Shown here in pieces: positions 21,197 to 33,743 of a stretch of 64,000 bases of DNA. The stretch is from Litorilituus sediminis (lineage in GTDB: Bacteria > Pseudomonadota > Gammaproteobacteria > Enterobacterales > Alteromonadaceae), in the NCBI RefSeq assembly GCF_004295665.1, contig NZ_CP034759.1, forward strand, positions 2,542,001-2,606,000, in the 5' to 3' direction. The notes beneath the pieces were generated by a model, which did not search any database, had not been told where the DNA came from, and worked only from the letters and a program-made list of their open reading frames with translations. The stretch's first letter is position 1; the number at the start of each line of letters is the position of its first letter. The position numbers and the translations under genes were made by a program.

Positions 21197-22528
21197 TTAG
21201 CTCAGGCCGAGATCGCGGGTCATGTTTTCATTATGTGACTGATGAACAATAATATTGTCTTCAATGCGAATACCGCCAAATGGACGTAACTCTTCAATAT
21301 TTTGCCAATTAACCTGATCAGAGTTTGACGACACTTTTAAATCAGCAAGCAAGGAGTCAATAAAATATAAACCTGGCTCAATGGTAAATACCTGCCCTGT
21401 TTCTATCACACGCGAAGTTCTTAAGAATGGATGCTCTTGTGGTGCATTAACATGAGTACCACGTTCATCAGCCATAAAGCCACCCACATCATGCGTTTGT
21501 AAGCCAAGGTGATGACCCAAACCATGCGGGAAAAAGCTAGAAACCACACCTGAGGCAACGGCAGTATCAGCATCCACAGTAATTAAGTTAAATTCCCTTA
21601 ATACCTTAGCAATTTCTCTGTGGGTATTAATATGTAAGTCCACATAACTTAATCCTGGTTTTAAGCCATCAACCGCTTTTAGCATCAATTGATCCATACG
21701 GGTAATTAATTCGGCAAACTTATCCCGCCTAAAAGAATAAGTGCGAGTAATATCTGAGGCATAACCATTAAACTGTGCGCCAGCGTCAATCAAAAAAGAC
21801 TGATGATTTTGCGGGGCAACTTTATCTAGCGCGGTGTAATGTAAAATAGAGCAGTTTCGGTTTAAGGCAACAATATTGCCATAAGGAGTATCATTAGTAG
21901 TACAACCAACCGCTTTTAAATATGCATTTTGAATATCAAACTCAGTGTCGCCATTTAAAAATGCTTTTTTCGCCGCTAAGTGACCTAACACCGCGAGTCG
22001 ATTAGATTGTCTTAAACACTCTTGTTCATAAGGCGTTTTATAAGCTCTATGGTAGTGAAAGTAATTCACTAATGGCTCAGGATTAATGTTTTCAAAGCCT
22101 AATGCTCTAGCGACTTCTAAGTGCTCACCTATATAGGCGTAGCCTTTTTTATCATAAGGCAATAACTGATCAACTTCTGTCGCTTTGCTTAGCACCTTAA
22201 TATCAAAAAACTCATTCCAATAACTTTCAGGTAAAGGCGTTACTTTATGCCAAAAGTCTACTGGCTGATAATAAATTAGTGTTGGTTTATCTTCGCCATT
22301 AATAACTAACCATGAATTAGTTACCTCAGTTAAAGGTAACCAATACTTAAAATGTGGATTGACCCTAAATGGATAGCTATTATCATCAAGGAATGCCTTA
22401 AGCTCCTGACCTGAATGAATCACTAAACCTTCAAGGTTTTCACGGGTTAATGCTGTTCTTGCTGTTTTTTGTAATTGTGCGATATGAGCAGGAAATAAGC
22501 TCGCCAACTTATCATTAACTAGTGTCAT
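21197..22528 (-). CDS. pepQ: Xaa-Pro dipeptidase
   Basis: 443 residues, a pita-bread metallopeptidase that hydrolyses Xaa-Pro dipeptides. The dinuclear metal-site residues lie in LIDAGAQFNGYASDITRTY (about 245-263), HGLGHHLGLQTHDVGG (about 336-351), TIEPGLYF (about 383) and RIEDNI (about 420). The ATG is preceded by GGAGAG. First gene of pepQ-yigZ-trkH, 25 bp before yigZ. Confidence 0.96.
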   Translation of the reverse strand: MTLVNDKLASLFPAHIAQLQKTARTALTRENLEGLVIHSGQELKAFLDDNSYPFRVNPHFKYWLPLTEVTNSWLVINGEDKPTLIYYQPVDFWHKVTPLPESYWNEFFDIKVLSKATEVDQLLPYDKKGYAYIGEHLEVARALGFENINPEPLVNYFHYHRAYKTPYEQECLRQSNRLAVLGHLAAKKAFLNGDTEFDIQNAYLKAVGCTTNDTPYGNIVALNRNCSILHYTALDKVAPQNHQSFLIDAGAQFNGYASDITRTYSFRRDKFAELITRMDQLMLKAVDGLKPGLSYVDLHINTHREIAKVLREFNLITVDADTAVASGVVSSFFPHGLGHHLGLQTHDVGGFMADERGTHVNAPQEHPFLRTSRVIETGQVFTIEPGLYFIDSLLADLKVSSNSDQVNWQNIEELRPFGGIRIEDNIIVHQSHNENMTRDLGLS

Positions 22529-22648
22529 GCAGATCTCTCCAAAATTTTTTCGCCATCATAGCATAAACCCTTATGCTGATAACGAAACTAAATCAATCTA
22601 TCTTATCAATGTTGTTCAGAATGCTTTGCAGGGTTTATGCCAGCAGGA

Positions 22649-24631
22649 TTAGTCACCAATATTCATATTGATTACCGTATCAAAAACGCTACTGACCTGC
22701 CCTGGCTTGTGCTGATATATTTCTTGGTAAGCCAACACACTTTTAACGTAATTACGGGTTTCTTTAAACGGTATGGTTTCTATCCATATATCCGCGGGCA
22801 ATGCTTTTACATTTTTAAGCCAACGTTTTACTCGATAAGGCCCAGCGTTATAAGCTGCCGTTGCCAAAACCTGATTACCTTCATTTTTATCAAGTAACTG
22901 CCGTAAATACTTAGTCCCCAATTGAATATTATTCTCGGCATTGAGTAAGTACTTTTTATTAACTTTACCGCGCTTTAAGTTTTTAGCAGTATTTGGCATC
23001 AACTGCATTAAACCACGCGCACCTGCTGATGAGTATGCATCTGTCATAAAAGAGCTTTCTCTACGGGTAATGGCAAACGCCCAAGCAGGATTAATTTGTT
23101 GATTGTTAGCATGGTGATTTATTTTTTTATCAAAGGCTTTCGGAAAGCGCAATTCAACATCATCTAAATAACCTACCTGAGACAAAGTAAAAATTGCTCT
23201 ATCAAACCAATTATTTTCATTAGCAACTTTTGCTGCTACCAGCTTTTCTTTATTACTCAGTTTTGATAACCAGAAATTCCACTCTCTGCGAGCCTGAGTA
23301 AAGCGCTTAAGATAAAATAATTCAAAAGCACGTTTTGCACTTGGATGCGCTAATACCTGTTGTTTCTCCGCTAGAGTTATATTGACAGGTTTATGCTGTA
23401 AACTTACCGGCGCTTGTAGGTAACTTGCCGCTAAAAAGCCATAATAATGCCGCTTATCAGCTAGGTTATCCATAATTTGCTTACCTTGACTAAGCTGGTC
23501 AGTGGCAATTAAGGCTCTGGCGTACCAATATTGCCACTGCAAATCTTGCTGCTGACTTTCAGGTAGCTGTTTTAACTCTTTAATCACTCGATGCCAATCT
23601 TGCTCTTTCAATAGCTCAGTAATACGCCACTGCAGCATATTTTCATTTAGTTGCGCTGGTTGTAATTTATCTAACCAAGTGCGCGCGGCTTTATGATTTT
23701 TATTTGCCAAGGCTAAGGCAAATTTTTCTGTAATTTGCTGATTTTGCTCATCAGTAAGCGGAAATACTTTTAGCGCTTTCTTGTAAGTTTTTATCGCTCG
23801 ATTAGGATCACGCCATACTAAGCGCTTAATGCCATAAGTAAATATTTGTGCTTCTTTAGCAGATTTGTTTGGAAAATACTTTAAGCGACTCACAATGGCG
23901 GGATCTCGGCGCACTTTATGCCATAAACTTGCTAAATATTGCTGCTCTTTCGGTAACAGCTTAGTTAAATATGGAATTAAAGTATGTTTACCACCGTCTG
24001 CTGCCAGCTCTACTCGCTGCCAAACCACATCATCTGTGCGATACCCAGATTTTTGCCAGCGCTCAAATAACGGGTCACAGGCTTTATCTTGTGATTTACC
24101 AACAAGCCATAAAGGCGTTACTTGCGGCAATATATCAGCCTCTTTACTCCCGGTTTTAAGGGCATACTTTAAATGCTGGCAAGTTAATAGCACATTAGAG
24201 GTTGGCTTAAAGAACTGCATAAATAGCAACGGCTGGTTTTTCTTTGCTAAGAACTTTAACCATGCTTTACGCAAAGGCCAATCTAATGGTGAATCTTCAT
24301 ATTTAGTGAGAAAAGCCTTAATTTCGGTTGCATCAGACAACTTCATTTTATCCATTAAACGACGCTGATCTAGATAAGGTTGCAGTGGGTAATAATGCAG
24401 TTGATTATAGTAATCTATATATTGTCTGCTCTGTGATTGCGAAGTTAAGCGCTCAGCTTTTAAAAATAACTGTTGTTGATTTTTATCTGTGGTTACCGCT
24501 AAAGGTTGACTAGCAAAGCCAGGTTTGAAAAAGGCAAGGCTTAAGGCGCTAAGCAGTAATATCGCTTTAACTTTATGCCAACAATATAGCAACTTATCAG
24601 CAAAACCTCTCAAACGCCTATTTACCTGCAT
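22649..24631 (-). CDS. slt: Soluble lytic murein transglycosylase
   Basis: 660 residues. It is a periplasmic exolytic transglycosylase that cleaves peptidoglycan to 1,6-anhydro-muropeptides. A long N-terminal sequence carries the signal segment (KAILLLSALSLAFF, about 22-35), followed by the superhelical U-domain. The C-terminal catalytic domain has the glutamate in TRRESSF (about 526), then SSAGARGLMQLMP, NIQLGTKYL and AAYNAGPYRV, all Slt70 signatures. Monocistronic. Confidence 0.95.
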   Translation of the reverse strand: MQVNRRLRGFADKLLYCWHKVKAILLLSALSLAFFKPGFASQPLAVTTDKNQQQLFLKAERLTSQSQSRQYIDYYNQLHYYPLQPYLDQRRLMDKMKLSDATEIKAFLTKYEDSPLDWPLRKAWLKFLAKKNQPLLFMQFFKPTSNVLLTCQHLKYALKTGSKEADILPQVTPLWLVGKSQDKACDPLFERWQKSGYRTDDVVWQRVELAADGGKHTLIPYLTKLLPKEQQYLASLWHKVRRDPAIVSRLKYFPNKSAKEAQIFTYGIKRLVWRDPNRAIKTYKKALKVFPLTDEQNQQITEKFALALANKNHKAARTWLDKLQPAQLNENMLQWRITELLKEQDWHRVIKELKQLPESQQQDLQWQYWYARALIATDQLSQGKQIMDNLADKRHYYGFLAASYLQAPVSLQHKPVNITLAEKQQVLAHPSAKRAFELFYLKRFTQARREWNFWLSKLSNKEKLVAAKVANENNWFDRAIFTLSQVGYLDDVELRFPKAFDKKINHHANNQQINPAWAFAITRRESSFMTDAYSSAGARGLMQLMPNTAKNLKRGKVNKKYLLNAENNIQLGTKYLRQLLDKNEGNQVLATAAYNAGPYRVKRWLKNVKALPADIWIETIPFKETRNYVKSVLAYQEIYQHKPGQVSSVFDTVINMNIGD

Positions 24632-24811
24632 TATATAACCTTAACACCTTTCATTTTTACGTCGATAATTATAGCTTAACTCATTCACTAGCTGTTGTGC
24701 TAAGCTATTTTCCAGCATACTTACCGCTTTCTATTAAGAAACGTTTATCCCCTTTAATAATCAGGTATAATTTAGCTTCTTTTTATTTTTTTGTAAGCAA
24801 AATACCGCTAT

Positions 24812-25057
24812 ATGACAGCAAATATTTTTCAAAACACAGATCACTCATTAGACGCTATTGGTTTGCGCTGTCCTGAGCCAGTTATGATGGTACGTAAACA
24901 AATTCGAAATATTGCCAGTGGAGAGACGCTTTTAGTGCAATGTGATGATCCTTCAACGACACGAGACATTCCTAGTTTTTGTCGATTTATGGAACACGAG
25001 CTAGTTGCACAACAAACAGCTGAACTGCCCTATTTATATGTGATCAAAAAGAGTTAG
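24812..25057 (+). CDS. tusA: Sulfurtransferase TusA
   Basis: 81 residues. It relays sulfur from IscS toward the TusBCD/MnmA pathway for 2-thiouridine at tRNA position 34. The catalytic cysteine is in [13 protein letters not shown] (about 17-29), the family CPxP motif. A -10-like TATAAT lies at 24766-24771. MnmE/MnmG, which modify the same wobble uridine, are encoded elsewhere in this window. Confidence 0.95.
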   Translation: MTANIFQNTDHSLDAIGLRCPEPVMMVRKQIRNIASGETLLVQCDDPSTTRDIPSFCRFMEHELVAQQTAELPYLYVIKKS

Positions 25058-25060
25058 CTT

Positions 25061-25096
25061 GAGCGTGTTGATAATAACAGCAACACGCTCTGAACT
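25061..25096 (+). terminator. Probable tusA terminator
   Basis: A perfect 10-bp stem GAGCGTGTTG / CAACACGCTC with a 10-nt loop begins 3 bp after the tusA stop. The following T-run is weak (TGAACTTTTC), so termination efficiency is uncertain. Confidence 0.6.
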
Positions 25097-25121
25097 TTTC
25101 AAATAATTATTTCACTTAGAA

Positions 25122-25373
25122 TTAAGCTGTTTCTTTGATTTTTTTAATCATTACAAATAGTTTATCTTTTAATAGTAAACGTTCTTTCTTTTTTGTTTCA
25201 AGATAGTCATCACAGGTATTTTCTACTCCTTGTTCAATGCGATGAACTTCTTGATCGATTTCATGATACTCAGCAAATAAGCGTGCAAAGTGGTTATCAT
25301 TCATTTTTAAGTAATGAATTTCATCATTATATTCTGGGAACTCGTGGTGCAAATCATGTTTTTCTAATGTCAT
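25122..25373 (-). CDS. DUF465 (YdcH-like) small protein
   Basis: 83 residues: charged, helical and probably coiled-coil, with MTLEKHDLHHEFPEYNDEIHYLK at its start and the IDQEVHRIEQGVE core (about 38-50). These fit the DUF465/YdcH family, whose function is unknown. It follows the DksA/TraR-like gene by 9 bp on the same strand, suggesting a two-gene unit. Confidence 0.82.
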   Translation of the reverse strand: MTLEKHDLHHEFPEYNDEIHYLKMNDNHFARLFAEYHEIDQEVHRIEQGVENTCDDYLETKKKERLLLKDKLFVMIKKIKETA

Positions 25374-25382
25374 GCTAATCTC

Positions 25383-25697
25383 CTAATTCGCGCAATCAAT
25401 GCATGTGGTTATGTAAGGCAGCGCTTGTAATCTTTGTGGGTTAATTGCTTCGTTGCAGCCACTACAGTGTCCGTATGTACCTGCGGCTAATCTATTTAAT
25501 GCTTCATTAATAAGGCTAAGTTCGGCTTTTGCTTCATGATGTATTTCATCAAGCACACCATCGTTTTCAGTTTCCGATGCTTGCTCGGCAAAGTCTTGTG
25601 ATCGACCTTTGTGAAAGTCTGCCTCAATCGCCGTAATTCTTTTTCTTAGCTCTTGCTGTTTATTTTTCAGCTGAGTTTCAATTTGTTCAAGTTGCAT
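25383..25697 (-). CDS. DksA/TraR-family zinc-finger protein
   Basis: 104 residues. A coiled-coil N-terminal half (about 1-70) precedes a C4 zinc finger, CSGCNEAI...CIDC (about 78-102). It is shorter than DksA (about 150 residues), so it is probably one of the small TraR/YbiI-like proteins that bind the RNA polymerase secondary channel. The DksA tip motif (DxxDxA) is not clearly present, so DksA activity is not assumed. Confidence 0.85.
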   Translation of the reverse strand: MQLEQIETQLKNKQQELRKRITAIEADFHKGRSQDFAEQASETENDGVLDEIHHEAKAELSLINEALNRLAAGTYGHCSGCNEAINPQRLQALPYITTCIDCAN

Positions 25698-25828
25698 TTC
25701 TCACTCCTTAAGTAGCCTATAATTTTAGAAATTTTTCCCTGTAAAATTGTCTAGCTACAAATTAACCATACTCCTTACAGCTAAAGAGTTTTTGATCCAG
25801 CACAAGCATTTTCACGTTTTTTAGGCAT

Positions 25829-25858
25829 AAAAAAAGAGCATATCGCTATGCCCTTTTT
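25829..25858 (-). terminator. glyS terminator
   Basis: On the minus strand AAAAAGGGCATA...TATGCTCTTTTTTT forms a hairpin 24 bp after the glyS stop, with a good T-run. Confidence 0.8.
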
Positions 25859-25881
25859 CGCCATGATTTAATGATAGTTTT

Positions 25882-27948
25882 TTACTGTAAAAGTGATATA
25901 TCCGCTATATCAAAGAAACAGGCTCTTACTTGATTAAGTAAGGTTAAGCGATTGGTTTTCACCGCTTCATCATCACTCATAACCATGACATTATCAAAGA
26001 AGGTATCAATAGGCGCTTTAAGCTGTGCTAACTCAGTTAACGCTGCTTGATAATCTTTATTTGCCATAAACGGCGCAACCTTTTCACTAATTTCAGCAAA
26101 AGCAGCTGCCAAGGCTTGCTCTTCTGCTTCCGTAGCCAGCTCGCTATTAAAGCTTTGGAATAGCTCACCATCAAACTTAGCGAGTATGTTACCAACACGC
26201 TTATTCGCTGCTGCTAGTGTTTCTGCTTCAGCTAATTGACTAAAGTAGCTTACCGCTTTGATGCGCTTGTCAAAATCTAATGGTGCACTCGGCTTTTTCG
26301 CAAGTACCGCTTGAATAACATCAACATTAATATTTTGCTCTTGATAAAACGCTTTAAAACGTCCCATTACGAAATCTAATACATCACTCGCGGTGTTTTC
26401 ATTACTTAGCTTATCAGCAAATAATTCTATGCTACGAGAAATAAGCGCTGAAAGGTCTAAATTTAGCTGTTTCTCGATTATGATACGGATAACACCAATT
26501 GCAGCTCTTCTTAGCGCAAATGGGTCTTTATCGCCTTTTGGCGGCTGATTAATACCAAAGATGCCAACTAAGCTATCAATTTTATCGGCAATAGCAACCG
26601 CACAACCAATATTAGCTTCAGGCAAGCTATCACCTGAGAATCTTGGGCGATACTGATCTTCTAGTGCTTGCGCAATAGCGGCACTTTCACCATCGTGCTG
26701 AGCATAGTACTTACCCATAGTTCCCTGTACTTGTGGAAACTCAAGTACCATATCAGACATAAGATCGGTTTTACTTAATAAACCTGCTCGATAAGCATCA
26801 GCACTGTTTTCATTTAATTGCTCAGCAATAAACTGACTAAGCTGTGCAATTCGCTCAGATTTATCTTTTAACGTACCTAGCTGCTTTTGGAACAAGACTG
26901 AATCAAGTGTTGTTAATCTTGATTCTAAGCTTTGCTTTTTATCTGTTTTAAAGAAAAACTCAGCATCAGCTAATCGTGGACGAATAACCTTTTCATTACC
27001 AAAAATAACCTGTTGTGGTTCTTTACTTTCAATATTGGCAACAAAGATAAATTTGTTCATTAAGTTGCCGTTATTATCGCGAACAGGGAAGTATTTTTGA
27101 TGATCTTGCATTGAGTAAATTAATGGCTCAGCAGGCACTGATAAAAACTCTTCATCAAAAGTACCAACTAAAGTCACAGGCCATTCATTAATACTGGTAA
27201 CTTCTTCAAGTAAGTCAGCATCGACAATAGCATTACCACCTATATCAGCGGCAACTTTTGCTACTTGTGATTCAATAAGGGCTTTACGTTGCTGATAATC
27301 AGCAATAACAAATGCGCTTTCTAATACGCTTTGATAATTATCCGCATGATCTAAAGTAACTAAGCCTTTATGATGAAAACGGTGCCCTTGTAACTGATTA
27401 CTTGATTGCACACCTAAGGCTTCACCAGCAATAATTTCACTACCGTACATCATAGTTAATGTATGTGTAGGTCGAATAAACTGGATACGCTCTGCTCCCC
27501 AACGCATCGGCTTAGGAATAGGTAATTTGTTTAATGCATTAACGACAATGGCTGGAATCAATTCATGGACAGTTTTACCAGCTTGAACCGCTTTATGTAA
27601 TAACCACTCACCTTTGTCTGTTGTTAATCTATCAGCTTCAGCAACGGTAATACCGTTAGAACGAGCCCAACCTTCAGCAGCTTTGGTAGGATTTCCGTCA
27701 GCATCAAAGGCAACGTTAACCGCAGGGCCACGCTTTTCTACCGCTTTATCAGCTTGCTTAGCCACCAAAGCATTTACTTGAACAGCTAAACGACGTGGCG
27801 AAGCAAACCATTTAATGGTTTCATAACCTAGATCGGCACTTTCTAGTTGTGTTTTAATTTGCTCAAAAAATACCGTAGCCAATTTACTTAGCGCTTTGGG
27901 TGGTAGTTCTTCTGTACCTAATTCAATTAGTAATGTTTCAGTAGTCAT
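25882..27948 (-). CDS. glyS: Glycyl-tRNA synthetase beta subunit
   Basis: 688 residues, the normal size. It opens TLLIELGTEELPPKAL, a diagnostic N terminus for GlyS. HD-domain-like and anticodon-binding parts follow (CAVAIADKIDSLVGIFGI near 451-468 and KDPFALRRAAIGVIR). It pairs with GlyQ in the alpha2beta2 enzyme. Its start overlaps the glyQ stop by one base (TAATG). Confidence 0.97.
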   Translation of the reverse strand: MTTETLLIELGTEELPPKALSKLATVFFEQIKTQLESADLGYETIKWFASPRRLAVQVNALVAKQADKAVEKRGPAVNVAFDADGNPTKAAEGWARSNGITVAEADRLTTDKGEWLLHKAVQAGKTVHELIPAIVVNALNKLPIPKPMRWGAERIQFIRPTHTLTMMYGSEIIAGEALGVQSSNQLQGHRFHHKGLVTLDHADNYQSVLESAFVIADYQQRKALIESQVAKVAADIGGNAIVDADLLEEVTSINEWPVTLVGTFDEEFLSVPAEPLIYSMQDHQKYFPVRDNNGNLMNKFIFVANIESKEPQQVIFGNEKVIRPRLADAEFFFKTDKKQSLESRLTTLDSVLFQKQLGTLKDKSERIAQLSQFIAEQLNENSADAYRAGLLSKTDLMSDMVLEFPQVQGTMGKYYAQHDGESAAIAQALEDQYRPRFSGDSLPEANIGCAVAIADKIDSLVGIFGINQPPKGDKDPFALRRAAIGVIRIIIEKQLNLDLSALISRSIELFADKLSNENTASDVLDFVMGRFKAFYQEQNINVDVIQAVLAKKPSAPLDFDKRIKAVSYFSQLAEAETLAAANKRVGNILAKFDGELFQSFNSELATEAEEQALAAAFAEISEKVAPFMANKDYQAALTELAQLKAPIDTFFDNVMVMSDDEAVKTNRLTLLNQVRACFFDIADISLLQ

Positions 27949-28871
27949 TATGCATCTCCCTTAACATTCACTTGGTCTTTACATAATGGGAAACCCAAAG
28001 ACTCACGAGCATCGTAATAAGCCTGTGCACAGGCCTTTGCTAAAGCTCTAACACGTAAAATATAACGTTGACGTTCAGTAACTGAAATCGCATGACGAGC
28101 GTCTAATAAATTAAAGGCATGAGATGCTTTCATTACTTGTTCGTAGGCAGGTAAAGGTAGACCTTTTTCTATTAAATCTTGTGAAACCTTCTCACATTGA
28201 TCAAATTGATGGAATAAATCTTTCACATCGGCATGCTCAAAGTTATAGGCTGACTGCTCTACTTCATTTTGATGGAATACATCACGGTAGTAAACTGTGC
28301 CCATAGGGCCATCAGTCCAAACAAGATCATAAATGCTATCAACATTTTGGATATACATGGCTAAACGTTCTAAACCATAGGTTATCTCACCTGTAACTGG
28401 CGCACACTCTAAGCCACCTACCTGTTGGAAGTAAGTAAACTGGGTAATTTCCATGCCGTTTAACCACACTTCCCAACCAAGACCCCAAGCACCTAATGTT
28501 GGTGACTCCCAGTTATCTTCGACAAAGCGGACATCATGAACTAAGGTATCAATTCCTAGCTCTTCTAATGAGTCTAAGTAAAGCTGCTGTATATTCTTAG
28601 GTGAAGGCTTCAACATCACTTGAAATTGATAATAATGTTGTAGTCTGTTTGGGTTTTCACCATAACGTCCATCAGTTGGGCGTCGACATGGCTGTACATA
28701 AGCACTACTAATTGGCTCAGGACCAATTGAGCGCAAAAATGTCATCGGATGAAAAGTACCTGCTCCAACCTCTAAATCAAGCGGCTGTACGATAACACAA
28801 CCTTGACGCGACCAATAATCTTGCAACTGCAAGATCAGCCCTTGAAACGTTTTAATATTGAAATTTGTCAT
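27948..28871 (-). CDS. glyQ: Glycyl-tRNA synthetase alpha subunit
   Basis: 307 residues, the class II catalytic core that activates glycine. Signatures include [19 protein letters not shown] (about 9-27), [26 protein letters not shown] and [19 protein letters not shown]. Translationally coupled to glyS. Located next to gyrB, as in several Alteromonadales and Vibrionales. Confidence 0.98.
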   Translation of the reverse strand: MTNFNIKTFQGLILQLQDYWSRQGCVIVQPLDLEVGAGTFHPMTFLRSIGPEPISSAYVQPCRRPTDGRYGENPNRLQHYYQFQVMLKPSPKNIQQLYLDSLEELGIDTLVHDVRFVEDNWESPTLGAWGLGWEVWLNGMEITQFTYFQQVGGLECAPVTGEITYGLERLAMYIQNVDSIYDLVWTDGPMGTVYYRDVFHQNEVEQSAYNFEHADVKDLFHQFDQCEKVSQDLIEKGLPLPAYEQVMKASHAFNLLDARHAISVTERQRYILRVRALAKACAQAYYDARESLGFPLCKDQVNVKGDA

Positions 28872-28961
28872 GGATTTTCAAATTCACTGTTTATTTTCTA
28901 CTTGAGCGATTATAGCGTGTGTAGAGTATTTAATCTAATACACCGACAAAGCGATATATTA

Positions 28962-28994
28962 ATAATAAAAATGCCCGATATGAAGACCGGGCAT
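28962..28994 (-). terminator. gyrB terminator
   Basis: The minus strand reads ATGCCCG-(10-nt loop)-CGGGCAT followed by TTTTTATTATT, located 26 bp after the gyrB stop. A clear intrinsic terminator. Confidence 0.88.
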
Positions 28995-29019
28995 ACAAAT
29001 TATGTTATGTCATTATTTA

Positions 29020-31464
<2,445 letters not shown>

Positions 31465-31481
31465 CTATTTACTTTCCTATA

Positions 31482-32603
31482 CTAAATCGGTGATATTTTT
31501 CCATGTTTCACGTGAAACATATTATAGTTTTCACCTAAGTTACCAGTGTTATCATCACCTGACTCAATGCTAGAAGGCTTTAAAAAGTCTGCTAATACTG
31601 AATTATCAGTCGCGGTGATTAAAATTTGGCAATTTGTTATTTCAATTAAACTAAACAACAAGGCACGAGATTTTACATCGAGTTCTGCGCCTATGTCATC
31701 AATAAGTAAAATTGGTTTTACTCGATTAACTTTAGCTATTAGATTCGCTTGCGCGAAAGTTAACGCCAGTAAAAACAACTTTTGCTGCCCCCTAGACAAT
31801 TGTGTCTCGATAGGCATTTTTCCATATAAAAATTTGACATCAAACTTATGAGCACCATACAAGGTATAACCGTATGAAAATTCGCGCTCATAACTCTCAT
31901 TCAAATACTCAACAAGAGATTTTTTCTGCGACCACCCTCTTGAATAATGAATGCTAACTTTTTCAGCAAGAGTCGGTAATAGAACTTTTAAAGATTCAGT
32001 TAATTGCTCAGTTAATGAAGCAATATATTCTTCACGTAACACAGATACTTGCTCACTATATTGAGCAAATGACTCTGTCCAATAAGCGAGTTCGGCCTTA
32101 TTAACTTTGTTACGAATTAGCGCATTACGCTGTTTTAATAATTTTGCAAAGTCACGCCACAATGATGGAAAAGATTGTTTCACGTGAAACATACCTAAAT
32201 CAACAAAGCGACGACGCTCTTTTGCACCACCAAAAAACAATTTAAAACTTTCTGGGGTAACAATCTGAACAGCAATATTTTGTGCTAAAACAGATAGCCT
32301 ATTCTGATTCTTGCCATTGACTCTAATTTGAGTCGTGCCATGCAAAAAGTTTTTACTGATCCCTAACTGTAAATCATTGTCACTTTTTACATTGATAACA
32401 AATTCATTATTATCATGTGTTACCAAGTGCTCTACTTTGCTGGTTCGAAATGATTTGCCATGACCAACAAAAAAAAGCGACTCTAAAATACTACTTTTAC
32501 CGCTACCATTATCGCCAATAAAGAAATTTAACTTTGGGTGAAGCGGAATACTAGCTGACACCAAATTTCTAAAATTGTGACTAGTTAAACTAACTAGGCT
32601 CAT
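31482..32603 (-). CDS. recF: DNA replication/repair ATPase RecF
   Basis: 373 residues, slightly longer than the ~357 of E. coli RecF. Walker A is GDNGSGKSS (about 30-38), the signature LSRGQQKL lies near 273, and Walker B is ILLIDDIGAELD (about 303-314). RecF helps load RecA at gaps. The extra ~20 C-terminal residues (after the conserved core) include MFHVKH, whose codons are a perfect parS palindrome. A second parS encodes MFHVKQ near residue 140. The gene is 3 bp from dnaN. Confidence 0.97.
   Translation of the reverse strand: MSLVSLTSHNFRNLVSASIPLHPKLNFFIGDNGSGKSSILESLFFVGHGKSFRTSKVEHLVTHDNNEFVINVKSDNDLQLGISKNFLHGTTQIRVNGKNQNRLSVLAQNIAVQIVTPESFKLFFGGAKERRRFVDLGMFHVKQSFPSLWRDFAKLLKQRNALIRNKVNKAELAYWTESFAQYSEQVSVLREEYIASLTEQLTESLKVLLPTLAEKVSIHYSRGWSQKKSLVEYLNESYEREFSYGYTLYGAHKFDVKFLYGKMPIETQLSRGQQKLFLLALTFAQANLIAKVNRVKPILLIDDIGAELDVKSRALLFSLIEITNCQILITATDNSVLADFLKPSSIESGDDNTGNLGENYNMFHVKHGKISPI
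31504..31519. promoter_or_regulatory. parS: parS centromere site 1 (in recF 3' end)
   Basis: TGTTTCACGTGAAACA, a perfect 16-bp palindrome matching the chromosomal parS consensus. It falls in frame in the C-terminal extension of RecF. It is expected to be bound by the ParB encoded at 45443-46339. Confidence 0.95.
32176..32191. promoter_or_regulatory. parS: parS centromere site 2 (inside recF)
   Basis: A second perfect TGTTTCACGTGAAACA, 672 bp from the first and also inside recF. Two copies this close would favour ParB nucleation and spreading beside the origin. Confidence 0.95.
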
Positions 32604-32606
32604 TTA

Positions 32607-33710
32607 TTAAAGGCGCATAGGCATAACAACATATAAAGCTTCACCTAAGCCACAACCTTCAATAACGACACTACTATTGGCATCTGCTAATGTGAACTTA
32701 ACCTGCTCGTCCTTAATGGCAGATAAAACATCCAAAACATAACTTACGTTAAAGCCAATTTCCAAGTCATCGTAAGGGAAGTTGATTTCTAACTCTTCTT
32801 CCGCTTGTTCCTGTTCTGGGTTATTTGCCGTAATACGCAGCAAAGAATTAGAGAAATTTAAACGTACTCCTTTGAACTTCTCATTTGATAAAATTGATGC
32901 TCTAGACAAAATCTGCTTAAGATGATCTTTATCTGTCTCAAAAACCTTATCACCATTTCTTGGTAAAACTCGACGGTAGTCAGGAAAACGACCATCAACC
33001 AATTTACTGGTAAAAGAAAACTCACTATCAATAATACGAATGTGGTTAGAGCCTAGGAATACTTGAACCTCTTCATCAACAGGGCTAAGTAAACGAATAA
33101 TCTCTAAAATTCCCTTTCGCGGTACAATAACTTGACGTGCAGGTAGGGCTAAACTGTCATTAACAATCTTACAAATGGCTAATCTATGACCATCAGTGGC
33201 AACAGAACGAATTTCATTGCCTTCAGATTCAATTGACATACCATTTAAGTAATAACGAACATCTTGGTTGGCCATAGAAAAGTGAGTACTTTCAATTAAA
33301 CGAAGTAGCTCTGATTTAAGAAGTTTAAACTCTACATCCCCTTTCCACTCTTCAATATTTGGAAAATCTGTGGCAGGTAATGTAGATAAAGAATATTTAC
33401 TACGACCAGAAGCAAGCTTAACCGTATCTTCTTCGGCTGCAAAGCTGATCAAAGAGTTCTCAGGTAGGCTTTTACAAATATCAAGAAGTTTACGTGCAGG
33501 AATTGTTAACTTGCCATCAGGCCCTTGGTTGTCAATTTCAGCATGAGAAACCATTTCTAGTTCTAAATCTGTGGCTGTTAGGGTAAGTGATTGCCCACTT
33601 ACATCAAATAAAATATTACCAAGAATGGGTAACGTACTTTTTCTCTCAACAGCACCAGAAACCAAAAGCAAAGGTTTGAGCAACAATTCCCTATTTAGTG
33701 AAAACTTCAT
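32607..33710 (-). CDS. dnaN: DNA polymerase III beta sliding clamp
   Basis: 367 residues with three clamp domains and the typical opening MKFSLNRELLLKPLLLVSGAVERKS and C terminus EALYVVMPMRL, whose MPMRL pentapeptide is the conserved clamp end. It forms the ring that tethers the replicase. It lies between dnaA (33-bp gap) and recF (3-bp gap), all leftward. Confidence 0.98.
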   Translation of the reverse strand: MKFSLNRELLLKPLLLVSGAVERKSTLPILGNILFDVSGQSLTLTATDLELEMVSHAEIDNQGPDGKLTIPARKLLDICKSLPENSLISFAAEEDTVKLASGRSKYSLSTLPATDFPNIEEWKGDVEFKLLKSELLRLIESTHFSMANQDVRYYLNGMSIESEGNEIRSVATDGHRLAICKIVNDSLALPARQVIVPRKGILEIIRLLSPVDEEVQVFLGSNHIRIIDSEFSFTSKLVDGRFPDYRRVLPRNGDKVFETDKDHLKQILSRASILSNEKFKGVRLNFSNSLLRITANNPEQEQAEEELEINFPYDDLEIGFNVSYVLDVLSAIKDEQVKFTLADANSSVVIEGCGLGEALYVVMPMRL

Positions 33711-33743
33711 TTTTATACCTATCTTAAGCTTTAAACATTATTA

